Assembly: GCF_000813845.1 (NCBI RefSeq)
Contig: NZ_JWTB01000014.1
Location: 124,001-188,000, forward strand
Source of the DNA: Pseudarthrobacter phenanthrenivorans
Lineage (GTDB): Bacteria > Actinomycetota > Actinomycetes > Actinomycetales > Micrococcaceae
Direction of reading: 5' to 3'
DNA: 64,000 nt
Position numbers and translations under genes: made by a program
In this document: positions 7,428 through 16,720 of the stretch, piece by piece
How the letters are laid out: each line of letters starts with the position of its first letter
Numbering within the stretch: the stretch's first letter is position 1
The notes under the pieces: model-generated
What the model was told of the DNA's origin: nothing
Seen by the model: only the letters and a program-made list of their open reading frames with translations
Database searches by the model: none

Positions 7428-9663
7428 CGTCACCGCCGCCGCGGACCAGGAACGGGAGCGCCAGCGCGAACGCACCGTCAAGCAGGAGTCGCGGCAATCC
7501 AAGCGCCACGAACCCGGTGCGCCCATGAACCACCGGCAGATCATGGAGGCCCTGACCGGCCTGCTCGCCGCCTTCTTCACCGCAATCCTCAGCAGCACCA
7601 TCGTGGCCAACGCGCTGCCCACCATCATGTCCGAGCTCAAGGGCACCCAGACGGACTTCGCCTGGGTGATTACGGCCGCGCTGCTGGCCAACGCCGCCAC
7701 CACCCCCATCTGGGGCAAGCTCGCCGACCTCTTCGACAAAAAGGTCCTGGTCCAGCTGAGCATCGTGATCTTCGTGGCGGGCTCGGTCATGGCCGGTTTC
7801 TCCGAGAACATCCCGTTCCTGCTCACAGCCCGCGTGATCCAGGGCATCGCCATGGGCGGCCTGACCGCGCTGGCCCAGGCGATCATCGGCTCCATCATTC
7901 CGCCGCGTGAACGCGGGAAGTACTCGGGCTACATGGGTGCCGTCATGGCCGTGGGCACGGCCGGTGGCCCACTGCTGGGCGGCTTCATCGTGGACAGCGC
8001 GCTTGGCTGGCGCTGGACGTTCTTCGTCTGCGTGCCGCTCGCCGTCGTCGCCCTGATCCTGCTGCAGGTCACGCTCAAGGTTCCGCACATCAAACGCCCC
8101 GCCAAGATCGACTGGTTTGGCGCCATCCTGCTCACCTCCGGCGTCAGCCTGCTCCTGATCTGGGTCTCCTTCGCCGGCAAGGCCGACTACTACGACTGGT
8201 GGTCCTGGCAGACCGCGGTGATGGTGGGCGGCGGCGTCCTCCTGCTCGCCCTGCTGGTGCTGGTCGAGTCCAAGGTGTCCCAGCCGATCATCCCGCTGAA
8301 GATCATCTCCGAGCGCACCACCGCCCTGGCCATCGTCGCCTCCGTGGCAGTGGGTGTGGCCATGTTCGGTTCCTCCACCTTCCTGGGCCAGTACTACCAG
8401 GTGGCCCGCGGCGCAACGCCCACCGAGGCCGGCCTGCTCACGCTGCCCATGATCGCCGGCAACCTCATCGGTTCCGTCGTCTCCGGCCAGCTGATCAGCC
8501 GCTACGGCAAGTGGAAGCGCTTTTTGATCGGCGGCACCATCCTGCTGATCGGTGGCCTGGCGCTGGCCGGCACCATGGACCACACCACCGAACTCTGGCT
8601 GACCGGCCTCTACACCGGCATCTTCGGCATCGGGCTGGGCATGCTGATGCAGAACCTGGTCCTTGCCGTCCAGAACACCGTCCAGGCCAAGGACATCGGC
8701 TCGGCCAGCGCCTCCGTTGCCTTCTTCCGTTCGGTTGGCGGCGCGATCGGTGTCTCCGTCCTGGGCGCCGTCATGGCAAACCACGTCAAGGACCTGGCCA
8801 CGGACGGGCTGGCCAAGCTCGGCATCCCGGCCGGCGGAAACAGCGGCGCCACGCTGGACCTGAAGGACCTGCCGGCCCCGATTGCCGACGTCATGCGCGC
8901 CGCCTACGGTGACGCCACAGCGGGCATCTTCATGATCTCCGCCGTTGTAAGCGCCGTTGCCCTTCTGGCAGTGCTCTTCATCAAGGAGGTCCCGCTGCGC
9001 AAGACGGTTGACATCACCCCCGAGGCCACACTGCAGGCCAACGCGGCGGGCGAAGCAGGGATGACGGCCTTGACCGGCCAGCTTCCCATGGTTTCCGGCG
9101 AATCGCGGGATGGGGACGTGCGTGACGGTGTGCGGATGGCCACCCAGGGTGCGGTCCGTTCGGGCCTGCCCACAGCCCCGGCCAAGACGTACGACGGCGG
9201 GGCTGCCGCCGCCGCCGCGGCCGCCGGCCGGGTAGCCACGGAGGACTTTGAGGAAGCCTTCGCACGGAGCTTCCGTTCCGAAGACCTGGACCTGCGCCCC
9301 GCGTACCAGATCGAGGCGGACCGGACGGAGGCGGACCGGACCGGGAAAGCCGCCGACGCCCTCGCCAGTGCCGCCGCCACTTTGCAGAAGCTGCAGGACA
9401 CCCAGCACCTGCTGGCCCGGCAGCAGGCCGAACTGGGCGGCCTGGTCCTGAACATCCAGGAACAGCTGCGCTCGCAGCAGGAGGTGGCGGCCAGGCAGGC
9501 AGCCACGGCGGCAGAGCTCAGCAGGCTGCAGCGCAAGCTCCTGAAGGAACGCAAGCTCCAGGCCGCAGCAGCGCTGTACCTGGCCGGTCACGGCCGGCAC
9601 AGCTCCGCCGCACCCCCCGCCGGTGCCGGCACCGAAGGCACTGAACCGGGCCGGGGACAGTAA
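7420..9663 (+). CDS. DHA2-family (EmrB/QacA) drug:H+ antiporter with long coiled-coil C-terminus
   Basis: This 747-residue protein has a 14-helix MFS core (about residues 40-530) with the DHA2 motifs GKLADLFDKK in loop 2-3 and AMGGLTALAQAIIG. After the last helix comes a tail of about 200 residues: an Ala/Gly-rich disordered stretch, then a heptad-rich helix with repeated LQ, QQ and RQ pairs (about 640-725). Ordinary family members are about 480-550 residues, so the tail is an added feature. It is co-transcribed with the MarR regulator and is probably a multidrug or antibiotic exporter induced by its substrates. The role of the tail is unknown. Confidence 0.85.
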   Translation: MANVTAAADQERERQRERTVKQESRQSKRHEPGAPMNHRQIMEALTGLLAAFFTAILSSTIVANALPTIMSELKGTQTDFAWVITAALLANAATTPIWGKLADLFDKKVLVQLSIVIFVAGSVMAGFSENIPFLLTARVIQGIAMGGLTALAQAIIGSIIPPRERGKYSGYMGAVMAVGTAGGPLLGGFIVDSALGWRWTFFVCVPLAVVALILLQVTLKVPHIKRPAKIDWFGAILLTSGVSLLLIWVSFAGKADYYDWWSWQTAVMVGGGVLLLALLVLVESKVSQPIIPLKIISERTTALAIVASVAVGVAMFGSSTFLGQYYQVARGATPTEAGLLTLPMIAGNLIGSVVSGQLISRYGKWKRFLIGGTILLIGGLALAGTMDHTTELWLTGLYTGIFGIGLGMLMQNLVLAVQNTVQAKDIGSASASVAFFRSVGGAIGVSVLGAVMANHVKDLATDGLAKLGIPAGGNSGATLDLKDLPAPIADVMRAAYGDATAGIFMISAVVSAVALLAVLFIKEVPLRKTVDITPEATLQANAAGEAGMTALTGQLPMVSGESRDGDVRDGVRMATQGAVRSGLPTAPAKTYDGGAAAAAAAAGRVATEDFEEAFARSFRSEDLDLRPAYQIEADRTEADRTGKAADALASAAATLQKLQDTQHLLARQQAELGGLVLNIQEQLRSQQEVAARQAATAAELSRLQRKLLKERKLQAAAALYLAGHGRHSSAAPPAGAGTEGTEPGRGQ

Positions 9664-9689
9664 CCAACCGGCACGACAGCAGCACCACG

Positions 9690-9734
9690 AGGGCCGCAGG
9701 CCGCACCGGTGAACCGGAGGCGGGCTGCGGCCCT
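9690..9734 (+). terminator. Hairpin terminator after the MFS gene
   Basis: Perfect 10-bp arms AGGGCCGCAG (9690-9699) and CTGCGGCCCT (9725-9734) follow the MFS stop codon. The loop is 25 bases and there is no T-tract. Confidence 0.5.
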
Positions 9735-9813
9735 GCCGCTAACTGTGGCTTCCGGACAGGAAAAGTGCCTTCGGGGGGCCTCAATGTCAGTGGGCATCAC
9801 TAGAGTTGAGTCC

Positions 9814-11547
9814 ATGCTCCTCACCCTTATACGGCGCTACTCCACACCGTATGCGCCGTACATCCTGGCTGTCGTTGTTTTCCAGCTCGCCTCCACCATT
9901 GCAGCCCTCTACCTGCCCAGCCTGAACGCCCAAATTATCGATGAGGGTGTGGCGCGGGGGGACACCGACTTCATCTGGCGCACGGGTGCTGTGATGCTGC
10001 TGGTGGCCTTCGCCCAGGTGGCTGCAGCCATCGCCGGCGTCTATTTCGGCTCCAGGACCGCCATGGCCGTGGGCAGGGACCTGCGCCGTGCGGTCTTCCG
10101 ACAAGTCACCAGCTTCTCCGCCAAGGATGTCAACGCGTTCGGGGCACCCACCCTGATTACCCGTGGCACCAATGACGTGCAGCAGGTGCAGATGCTCCTG
10201 CTGATGGGGCTGAACTTCATGGTGGCCACACCCATCATGTGCATCGGCGGCATCATCATGGCCCTGCGCGAGGACATCAACCTGTCCTGGCTGGTCTGGG
10301 TGTCCGTTCCCCTGCTGGCAGTCGTGGTGGGGTACCTGGTGGTCCGGTTGATGCCGCTGTTCCGCTCCATGCAAAGGAAGATCGACCGGATCAACGCCGT
10401 GCTCCGCGAGCAGATCATCGGTATCCGGGTGGTCCGGGCCTTCGTGCGTGAACCCTATGAAACGGACCGCTTCGGCGCCGCCAACAAGGAACTGACGGAC
10501 GTTTCGCTGCGCATTGGCGCGCTGTTCGTGCTGATGTTCCCGGCCATCAGCATGATCCTGCACCTGTCCACCGCTGCGGTTCTTTGGTTTGGCGGCCAGC
10601 GGGTGGACGCCGGCGCCATGCAGGTGGGCTCCCTCACCGCCTTCCTGCAGTATCTCCTGCAGATCCTGATGGCCGTCATGATGGGCACCTTCATGGCCAT
10701 GATGATCCCGCGGGCCTCGGTCTGCGCGGACCGCATCGGTGAGGTGCTCGGCGTCGAACCCTCCATCCACGACCCCCAAAACCCGCAGGCGCCGGCTGCA
10801 CTGGAGGGCGTGGTGGAGTACCGGAACGTCACGTTCGCCTATCCGGGAGCCGAAGCCCCGGTGCTCAGCAACATCAGCTTCACTGCCCGTCCCGGCCAGA
10901 CCATCGCCATCATCGGTTCAACAGGTGCCGGAAAGACGTCGCTCCTGTCCCTCCTGCCGCGGCTGTACGACCCCGCAGAAGGCCAGGTCCTGCTGGACGG
11001 CGTCCCCGTGGACCGGCTGGACCGCGCCGAGATCACCAGGCGCGTGGCCCTGGTGCCGCAGCGTCCCTACCTGTTCTCCGGCACCATCGCGCACAACCTC
11101 CGGTTCGGCAAGACCGAGGCAACGGAGCAGGAACTCTGGGAGGCCCTCCGGATAGCCCAGGGCGACTCTTTCGTGCGGGACAAGAAGAACGGCCTGGAAT
11201 CCAGGATCTCCCAGGGCGGTACCAACGTCTCCGGCGGCCAGCGGCAGCGGCTCTGCATTGCCCGCGCCCTGGTGACCAAGCCCCGCGTCTACCTTTTTGA
11301 CGACTCCTTCTCCGCCCTTGACGTCGCCACGGATGCACGGCTGCGTGCCGCGCTCAGGAGCACCACGGCCGATGCCACCGTCATCATCGTGGCCCAGAGG
11401 ATCTCCACCATCACCGGCGCTGACCAGATCCTGGTGCTGGACAACGGACGGATCGTGGACCGCGGCACGCACGAGGAACTCCTGGAAACCTCGCCCACCT
11501 ACCAGGAAATTGTCGAATCCCAGCTCAGCGTGGAGGAAGTGGCATGA
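9814..11547 (+). CDS. ABC exporter half-transporter, subunit 1 (non-canonical Walker B)
   Basis: The 577-residue protein has six N-terminal membrane helices (about 15-310) and an ATPase domain with Walker A GSTGAGKTS, signature VSGGQRQRL and Walker B YLFDDSFSALD. The catalytic Glu after Walker B is Asp here. In heterodimeric type IV exporters this marks the subunit that contributes the degenerate ATP site. I chose ATG 9814 because the family usually begins just before the first helix and a -10-like TAGAGT lies seven bases upstream. ATG 9784 is an alternative. It overlaps the second subunit by 4 bp. The substrate is unknown; lipid or drug export is typical. Confidence 0.85.
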   Translation: MLLTLIRRYSTPYAPYILAVVVFQLASTIAALYLPSLNAQIIDEGVARGDTDFIWRTGAVMLLVAFAQVAAAIAGVYFGSRTAMAVGRDLRRAVFRQVTSFSAKDVNAFGAPTLITRGTNDVQQVQMLLLMGLNFMVATPIMCIGGIIMALREDINLSWLVWVSVPLLAVVVGYLVVRLMPLFRSMQRKIDRINAVLREQIIGIRVVRAFVREPYETDRFGAANKELTDVSLRIGALFVLMFPAISMILHLSTAAVLWFGGQRVDAGAMQVGSLTAFLQYLLQILMAVMMGTFMAMMIPRASVCADRIGEVLGVEPSIHDPQNPQAPAALEGVVEYRNVTFAYPGAEAPVLSNISFTARPGQTIAIIGSTGAGKTSLLSLLPRLYDPAEGQVLLDGVPVDRLDRAEITRRVALVPQRPYLFSGTIAHNLRFGKTEATEQELWEALRIAQGDSFVRDKKNGLESRISQGGTNVSGGQRQRLCIARALVTKPRVYLFDDSFSALDVATDARLRAALRSTTADATVIIVAQRISTITGADQILVLDNGRIVDRGTHEELLETSPTYQEIVESQLSVEEVA

Positions 11548-13616
11548 GCCCCCGCAAGAAGGACGCCACCGCGGTGGACGCCCAGTCCGGTGACGTTCAG
11601 CCCGGTGCAGCGCAGCCCGCCGCAGAACCTGCGGACGACGATTTCGTCGAAGAGGAGTTCCAGCCCACCGAGGCTGACGGCGGCATGTTCGGTGCCATGC
11701 CGGCCAAGAAAGCCGAGCACTTCTGGCCGTCCGCGAAACGGCTCATGGGGCTGCTGAAGCCCGAGGCACTGGGCATCTACGCCGTGGTGGGCCTGGTGGT
11801 CGTCTCCGTGGTCCTGAACGTCATTGCCCCCAAGATCCTTGGCCAGGCCATGGATGTCATCTTCGCCGGGGTGGTGGGCAGGCAGCTTCCGGCCGGAGCC
11901 AGCAAGGAACAGTTCGTTGCCGGCCTCCGCCAGCAGGGCCAGGACAATTTCGCGGACATGGTCTCCCGCATGGAACTGGTGCCCGGCACAGGCATCAACT
12001 TCGACAAGCTCACCATGCTGATCGCCACCGTCCTGCTCATGTACTTCGTGGCGAACATCTTCATGTGGCTGCAGGGGTATGTGCTGAACCGGATTGTCAT
12101 GAAGGTCATCCGGCGGCTGCGCGACGATACCGAAACCAAGCTGAACCGCCTGCCCCTGAACTACTTCGACACCCGGCAGCGCGGCGACGTCCTGTCCCGG
12201 GTGACCAACGACGTCGACAACATCCAGCAGGCGCTCCAGCAGGCCTTCGCCCAGCTGGTCAACTCCCTGCTGACCGTGGTGGGCATCGTGATCATGATGT
12301 TCATTGTTTCCTGGCAGCTGGCCCTGATCGCGCTGGTGGCCCTCCCGCTGTCCGGGGTGGCCGCCGGAATGATCGGCGTCCGGAGCCAGAAGCTCTTTGC
12401 CGCCCAATGGAAGAACACCGGATCACTGAACGGCCAGATCGAGGAATCCTTTTCCGGGCACGACCTCGTGCGTGTCTTTGGCCGCGACGCCGACATGCTG
12501 GCACGGTTCGAAGAGCGCAACGAGGCGCTGTACAAGGCAAGCTTCGGGGCGCAGTTCGTCTCCGGAATCATCTTCCCCGTGATGCAGTTTGTGTCCTACC
12601 TCAGCTACGTGGGCATCGCAGTGGTGGGCGGGCTCCGCGTGGCCTCCGGAGCCATGTCGCTGGGAGACGCCACCGCCTTCATCCAGTACTCCCGCGAGTT
12701 CACCCAGCCCCTGGGCCAGATGGCGGGCATGGCCAACATGCTCCAGTCCGGCGTTGCCTCCTCGGAGCGCGTCTTCGAGTTCCTGGACGCCGAGGAGCAG
12801 GACACCGAAACGGCCACCGAGCACCTGCCGGCCAAGACGGATGGCCACGTGGACTTCAGGAGCGTCACCTTCAGCTACACCCCGGACAAGCCCCTCATCG
12901 AGAACCTGTCCTTCACGGCAGAGCCGGGCAACACGGTGGCCATCGTGGGTCCCACCGGCGCGGGCAAGACCACGCTGGTGAACCTGGTGATGCGGTTCTA
13001 CGAGCTCAACGCGGGCGCCATCCTGCTGGACGGCGTGGACATCACCCACCTCAGCAGGTCCGAGCTGCGGTCCAAGGTGGGCATGGTGCTGCAGGACGCG
13101 TGGCTGTTCGGCGGCTCCATCTACGAGAACATCCGCTACGGCAACCTCGACGCCACGCAGGAGCAGGTCATGGCGGCGGCGAAGGCCACGTTCGTTGACC
13201 GGTTCGTCCGGGCCCTGCCCGATGGCTACGACACCGTGATTGACGAAGAGGGCAACAACGTCAGCGCCGGCGAGAAGCAGCTGATCACCATCGCCCGGGC
13301 CTTCGTGGCCAACCCGTCGCTGCTGATCCTGGACGAGGCCACCAGTTCCGTGGATACCCGCACCGAACTGCTGGTACAGAAAGCCATGGCAGCCCTGCGC
13401 TCCGACCGGACCAGCTTCGTGATCGCGCACCGGCTCTCCACCATCCGCGATGCCGATACCATCCTGGTTATGGAAAACGGACGGATCGTGGAACAGGGCA
13501 ACCACCAGGTGCTGCTCGCCGCCGGCGGGGCATACCACCGCCTCTACATGTCGCAGTTTGCCGGTGCCGATGCCGGGGAACTTCCGGTGGATGATTCGAC
13601 GGCGGTCCACAGCTGA
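11544..13616 (+). CDS. ABC exporter half-transporter, subunit 2 (canonical Walker B)
   Basis: The 690-residue protein has an extra acidic N-terminal region (about 70 residues), six membrane helices and an ATPase domain. It has Walker A GPTGAGKTT and a canonical Walker B LLILDEATSSVD, but its signature reads VSAGEKQLI rather than LSGGQ. Together with the Asp in subunit 1 this gives one active and one degenerate ATP site, as known for heterodimeric exporters. The start ATG overlaps the upstream stop (ATGA), so the subunits are translationally coupled. An insertion of about 50 residues between the first two helices is visible. Confidence 0.88.
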   Translation: MSPRKKDATAVDAQSGDVQPGAAQPAAEPADDDFVEEEFQPTEADGGMFGAMPAKKAEHFWPSAKRLMGLLKPEALGIYAVVGLVVVSVVLNVIAPKILGQAMDVIFAGVVGRQLPAGASKEQFVAGLRQQGQDNFADMVSRMELVPGTGINFDKLTMLIATVLLMYFVANIFMWLQGYVLNRIVMKVIRRLRDDTETKLNRLPLNYFDTRQRGDVLSRVTNDVDNIQQALQQAFAQLVNSLLTVVGIVIMMFIVSWQLALIALVALPLSGVAAGMIGVRSQKLFAAQWKNTGSLNGQIEESFSGHDLVRVFGRDADMLARFEERNEALYKASFGAQFVSGIIFPVMQFVSYLSYVGIAVVGGLRVASGAMSLGDATAFIQYSREFTQPLGQMAGMANMLQSGVASSERVFEFLDAEEQDTETATEHLPAKTDGHVDFRSVTFSYTPDKPLIENLSFTAEPGNTVAIVGPTGAGKTTLVNLVMRFYELNAGAILLDGVDITHLSRSELRSKVGMVLQDAWLFGGSIYENIRYGNLDATQEQVMAAAKATFVDRFVRALPDGYDTVIDEEGNNVSAGEKQLITIARAFVANPSLLILDEATSSVDTRTELLVQKAMAALRSDRTSFVIAHRLSTIRDADTILVMENGRIVEQGNHQVLLAAGGAYHRLYMSQFAGADAGELPVDDSTAVHS

Positions 13617-13648
13617 GCGCGCACGGCGGCCAGCGGATCGAAGTCCTG

Positions 13649-14071
13649 GTGCCGATGCGCTGGGGCGATATGGACGCTTACGGCCACATCAACAACGTCC
13701 AGATTGTCAGGATGCTGGAGGAGGCGCGGATCGCCGCCTTCGGGCCGCCAAGGGGCGCGGGACTTCCCGGCATGGAGCCGCCGGTGTCCCTGTTCAACGA
13801 TGTCCCCGACGGAACCCTGGCACTGGTGGTGGACCACAAGATCCGCTATGTCAGGACGCTGGAATACCGCAACGTTCCTGCGGTCGTGCAGGTGTGGATC
13901 GGCGCCGTCAAGGGGGCCAGCTTCGACATCCACTACCTCCTCCAGGATCCCGTCACGCGGGAGGACTGCGTGAAGGCCAGCAGCCACCTGGCCTTCGTTG
14001 ACGAGGCAACCGGCCGGGTGCAAAGGCTCACCCAGGAACAGAAAGACCGGATGGCCCCCTACAGGCACTAA
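13649..14071 (+). CDS. Acyl-CoA thioesterase, hotdog fold (4HBT type)
   Basis: The protein has the 4-hydroxybenzoyl-CoA thioesterase pattern RWGDMDAYGHINNV, whose Asp is catalytic in the family, followed by hotdog strands (VDHKIRYVRTLEYR). It ends by about residue 140. The first canonical start is GTG 13649, but the conserved strand before RWGDMD (RIEVLVPM) reads in frame upstream as far as a CTG at 13613. That CTG overlaps the ABC stop codon as CTGA and would give 152 residues. The true start may therefore be 13613. It probably hydrolyses a fatty or aromatic acyl-CoA. Confidence 0.8.
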   Translation: MPMRWGDMDAYGHINNVQIVRMLEEARIAAFGPPRGAGLPGMEPPVSLFNDVPDGTLALVVDHKIRYVRTLEYRNVPAVVQVWIGAVKGASFDIHYLLQDPVTREDCVKASSHLAFVDEATGRVQRLTQEQKDRMAPYRH

Positions 14072-14136
14072 GACTCTGGTCAGGACGGCACCGGGTGACT
14101 GGACTGGAATAACGATCCACATTGAAAGGAAGTCCC

Positions 14137-14418
14137 ATGGCAAGGAACAAAATGGCAATGAACAAGAGCCGCAGGACCCATGCCGGCAGGCAGAAGAAGA
14201 CCTGGAAGGAAATGTCCCCGTCAGGCAGGGCAGGAATCATCATCACCGCCATCGTCCAGGTGTCGTTGCTGGTGGCCGCGCAGCGCGACATCTCCCGCCG
14301 GCCCGCCGCGCTCATCAACGGGCCCAAGGCCGCATGGCGGGCGGCATCCTTCATCAATTTCATCGGTCCCATGGGGTACTTCGTCTTCGGCAGGAAGCGG
14401 TCCGCCACCGGCAAATAG
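14137..14418 (+). CDS. Small membrane protein, PLDc_N-like
   Basis: The 93-residue protein starts at ATG 14137 after AAAGGAAG. A basic N-terminus precedes one clear hydrophobic helix (GIIITAIVQVSLLVAAQ) and a second short one (FINFIGPMGYFVFG). The RRPAALINGPKAAW and GPMGYFVFGRKR segments resemble the PLDc_N (phospholipase D N-terminal) membrane domain found alone in many actinobacteria. No catalytic domain is present. It stands between the thioesterase and mcrB and may be unrelated to either. Confidence 0.6.
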   Translation: MARNKMAMNKSRRTHAGRQKKTWKEMSPSGRAGIIITAIVQVSLLVAAQRDISRRPAALINGPKAAWRAASFINFIGPMGYFVFGRKRSATGK

Positions 14419-14475
14419 GGCGGCAGGAAGCCGGGCAGTCCAGACTGCGTGGAGCGGGCGCCCAGCTTGACCCTG

Positions 14476-14481
14476 TAAATT
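14476..14481 (+). promoter_or_regulatory. -10-like TAAATT seven bases before mcrB
   Basis: TAAATT ends seven bases before the ATG at 14489 and no Shine-Dalgarno site is evident. A leaderless mcrB transcript is inferred. Confidence 0.4.
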
Positions 14482-14488
14482 TGAGGGC

Positions 14489-16720
14489 ATGACCCCCACT
14501 GCCACTGCTGCCATGACCCGCGCCCTCGGCATCTCCAAGGAGATTGAGGATGCGGCCTGGTTTGTGCTGGGGCCGGGCCTGCTGGGCAAGGCGTCGCCCC
14601 TGGACGGCCGCACCAGGACGTGGTCCGTTCCGGCGGCCGTCGAATTGCTGGACCGCCTGGACCGGGGGATCGCCGACCCCAAGGCGCCGATGATGACCAA
14701 CCTCCGGGAGAACCTGGAGGGCGCCACCCGCGGGGCCAAGCAGTTGGCTGTGGAACTGCTCTTCCTGCAGTCCCTCCCGCTGGCCCACGAAGTGAAGTCC
14801 CTGAAGGTCAAGCGAGCCCGCGTGGCCGAAGCCGCAGGCTGGCTGGAACCGCCGCTGGAGCTCCCCGGGGAGCTGTATGCGGGCATGACGGACCACGGCG
14901 TCATCCGTGACCGGACGGCAGAATTCAACTGGACCATCTGGGACCACCTCAAATGGCTCTGCCGCTTCGTCCGGAACGTCGCCCAGCGGCCCGCCGCCGT
15001 GGTCCAGGCGGCCATCAACGATCCGCTGCAGTTCCACCGCCTCGCCGCCTCCACCCCTGACGACCAGCCCGCCATCCGCCGCAGCATCGAATTCCTCGCG
15101 TGGCCCAGCTACTTCGAGCCCGTTGTCGCCGACGTCGAGCGGCAGGAGATCCGGGATGCCTTCGCCTCCCTGGTGGGCGGCGCCAACGGCGACACCGAAG
15201 AGGACATCACCGCCGACATCCACCGCATCCGCCTGCACCTTGACGAGCAGGCCGGCCAGCGCATCGACTGGTACTCCCGGCAGCTCGTCAGCCAGTGGCG
15301 CAAAGTGGGCGACCCCGGGCGCCGGGCCTGGCTGCTGCGCACGCACAGCGACCATGCCGAGCTGCTCACCGCCTGGCACCACGAGGAAAAGGTGACGCTC
15401 GACGTCGAACATCTCCGCCACCTGGACCACGGGGTTCCCGCCGGCCTGGTCCAGCACGCGGTGGATGAGGACTACAAACACCTTGGCTACGTGGAGCGCG
15501 AGGACACCAAGACCGCGGTGTTTGCCTTCCTCACGGTGATGAAGCCGGGGGACCTGGTGCTTTACCAGCACGCCGGCAGCGTGCGGTTGGGCGGCGTGCT
15601 GGGGGAGCCCGAATACAACGACGACAACCGCCGGCTGCGGCGCAAGGTGCGTTGGTTCGACGACGGCCACACCACCACCAGCCTTCCCCGGCACGTCCAG
15701 CGCCAGCTCGCCACCCCGGGCATTGTGGTGGACGTGACCCGCGTGGTCCAGGCACTGCAGGCGCTGCTCCCTGCCGAGGCGGAAAACGAGCCCGACGGCG
15801 ACACGGACGCCACCGCCGTCGTCCCGCCTGTCCAGGAAGGCTTCCGTCCCCTGACGCAGGAATTTGCCGCGTCCCTCCATATGGAGCTGGAACCGCTCCA
15901 GGAGATTGCCGACCTGCTGGAGGAGAACCGGCAGCTGGTCCTTTACGGCCCGCCCGGCACCGGCAAGACCTACCTTGCCAAGCACCTGGCGGCGGAGCTG
16001 GCGGATGACACCACCGATGAGCGTGTGAAGCTGGTGCAGTTCCACCCGTCCTATGCCTATGAGGACTTTTTCGAGGGCTACCGGCCGGACAAGACCGACG
16101 GCGGCCAGGTGTCCTTCAAGCTGGTGGCGGGCCCCCTGCGCCGGCTGGCGGAGGAAGCCGCCAAGCCGGGGAACGAGAAGAAGCCGTACTTCCTGATCAT
16201 CGATGAGATGAACCGCGCCAACCTGGCGAAGGTCTTCGGCGAGCTGTACTTCCTGCTGGAGTACCGCGACGACAGGATCTACCTGCAGTACAGCCCCAAC
16301 GAGCCGTTCACGCTGCCGGACAACCTCTACATCATCGGCACCATGAACACTGCGGACCGGTCCATCGCCATGATGGATGCCGCCATCCGCCGCCGCTTCT
16401 CCTTCATCGAGCTGCACCCGCAGACCGAGCCGGTCAAGGGTTCGCTGCTGAGGTTCCTGCAGGCCCGGCAGCTGGATCCGACCCCGGCGCTGCTGCTGGA
16501 CGCCCTCAATGCGGCCATTGATGAGTGGGACCGGGACCTGATGATCGGGCCTTCCTACTTCATGAAGCCGGCGGCCCAGACCCCGGCGGGGCTGCGCCGG
16601 ATCTGGAAATACGAGCTGATGCCGCTGCTGGAGGAGCACTACCACGGCCAGCTCACCCGCGCGCAGCTGGAGGAACGCTTCGGGCTGGACCAGCTGCTGG
16701 GGCGCATTGCAGCGCGCTGA
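14489..16720 (+). CDS. mcrB: McrB-type AAA+ GTPase of a modification-dependent restriction system
   Basis: The 743-residue protein carries the McrB AAA+ domain at the C-terminus: Walker A GPPGTGKT (487-494), the hallmark FFEGYRP, Walker B FLIIDEMNRAN (D572/E573), sensor GTMNTADRSI and the arginine-finger region AAIRRRF. McrB hydrolyses GTP to drive DNA translocation and recruits the McrC nuclease. The N-terminal 450 residues are not the short E. coli reader. A segment near residues 340-400 (MKPGDLVLYQH...RRKVRWF) resembles PUA/EVE-like modified-base readers. mcrC starts within the last codons of this gene. Confidence 0.88.
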   Translation: MTPTATAAMTRALGISKEIEDAAWFVLGPGLLGKASPLDGRTRTWSVPAAVELLDRLDRGIADPKAPMMTNLRENLEGATRGAKQLAVELLFLQSLPLAHEVKSLKVKRARVAEAAGWLEPPLELPGELYAGMTDHGVIRDRTAEFNWTIWDHLKWLCRFVRNVAQRPAAVVQAAINDPLQFHRLAASTPDDQPAIRRSIEFLAWPSYFEPVVADVERQEIRDAFASLVGGANGDTEEDITADIHRIRLHLDEQAGQRIDWYSRQLVSQWRKVGDPGRRAWLLRTHSDHAELLTAWHHEEKVTLDVEHLRHLDHGVPAGLVQHAVDEDYKHLGYVEREDTKTAVFAFLTVMKPGDLVLYQHAGSVRLGGVLGEPEYNDDNRRLRRKVRWFDDGHTTTSLPRHVQRQLATPGIVVDVTRVVQALQALLPAEAENEPDGDTDATAVVPPVQEGFRPLTQEFAASLHMELEPLQEIADLLEENRQLVLYGPPGTGKTYLAKHLAAELADDTTDERVKLVQFHPSYAYEDFFEGYRPDKTDGGQVSFKLVAGPLRRLAEEAAKPGNEKKPYFLIIDEMNRANLAKVFGELYFLLEYRDDRIYLQYSPNEPFTLPDNLYIIGTMNTADRSIAMMDAAIRRRFSFIELHPQTEPVKGSLLRFLQARQLDPTPALLLDALNAAIDEWDRDLMIGPSYFMKPAAQTPAGLRRIWKYELMPLLEEHYHGQLTRAQLEERFGLDQLLGRIAAR

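Noticed and set aside
7417..9600. 727-codon minus-strand frame opposite the MFS pump
   Set aside because: Low-complexity Gly/Asp/His composition and no recognisable domain; the plus strand encodes a clear 14-helix transporter.
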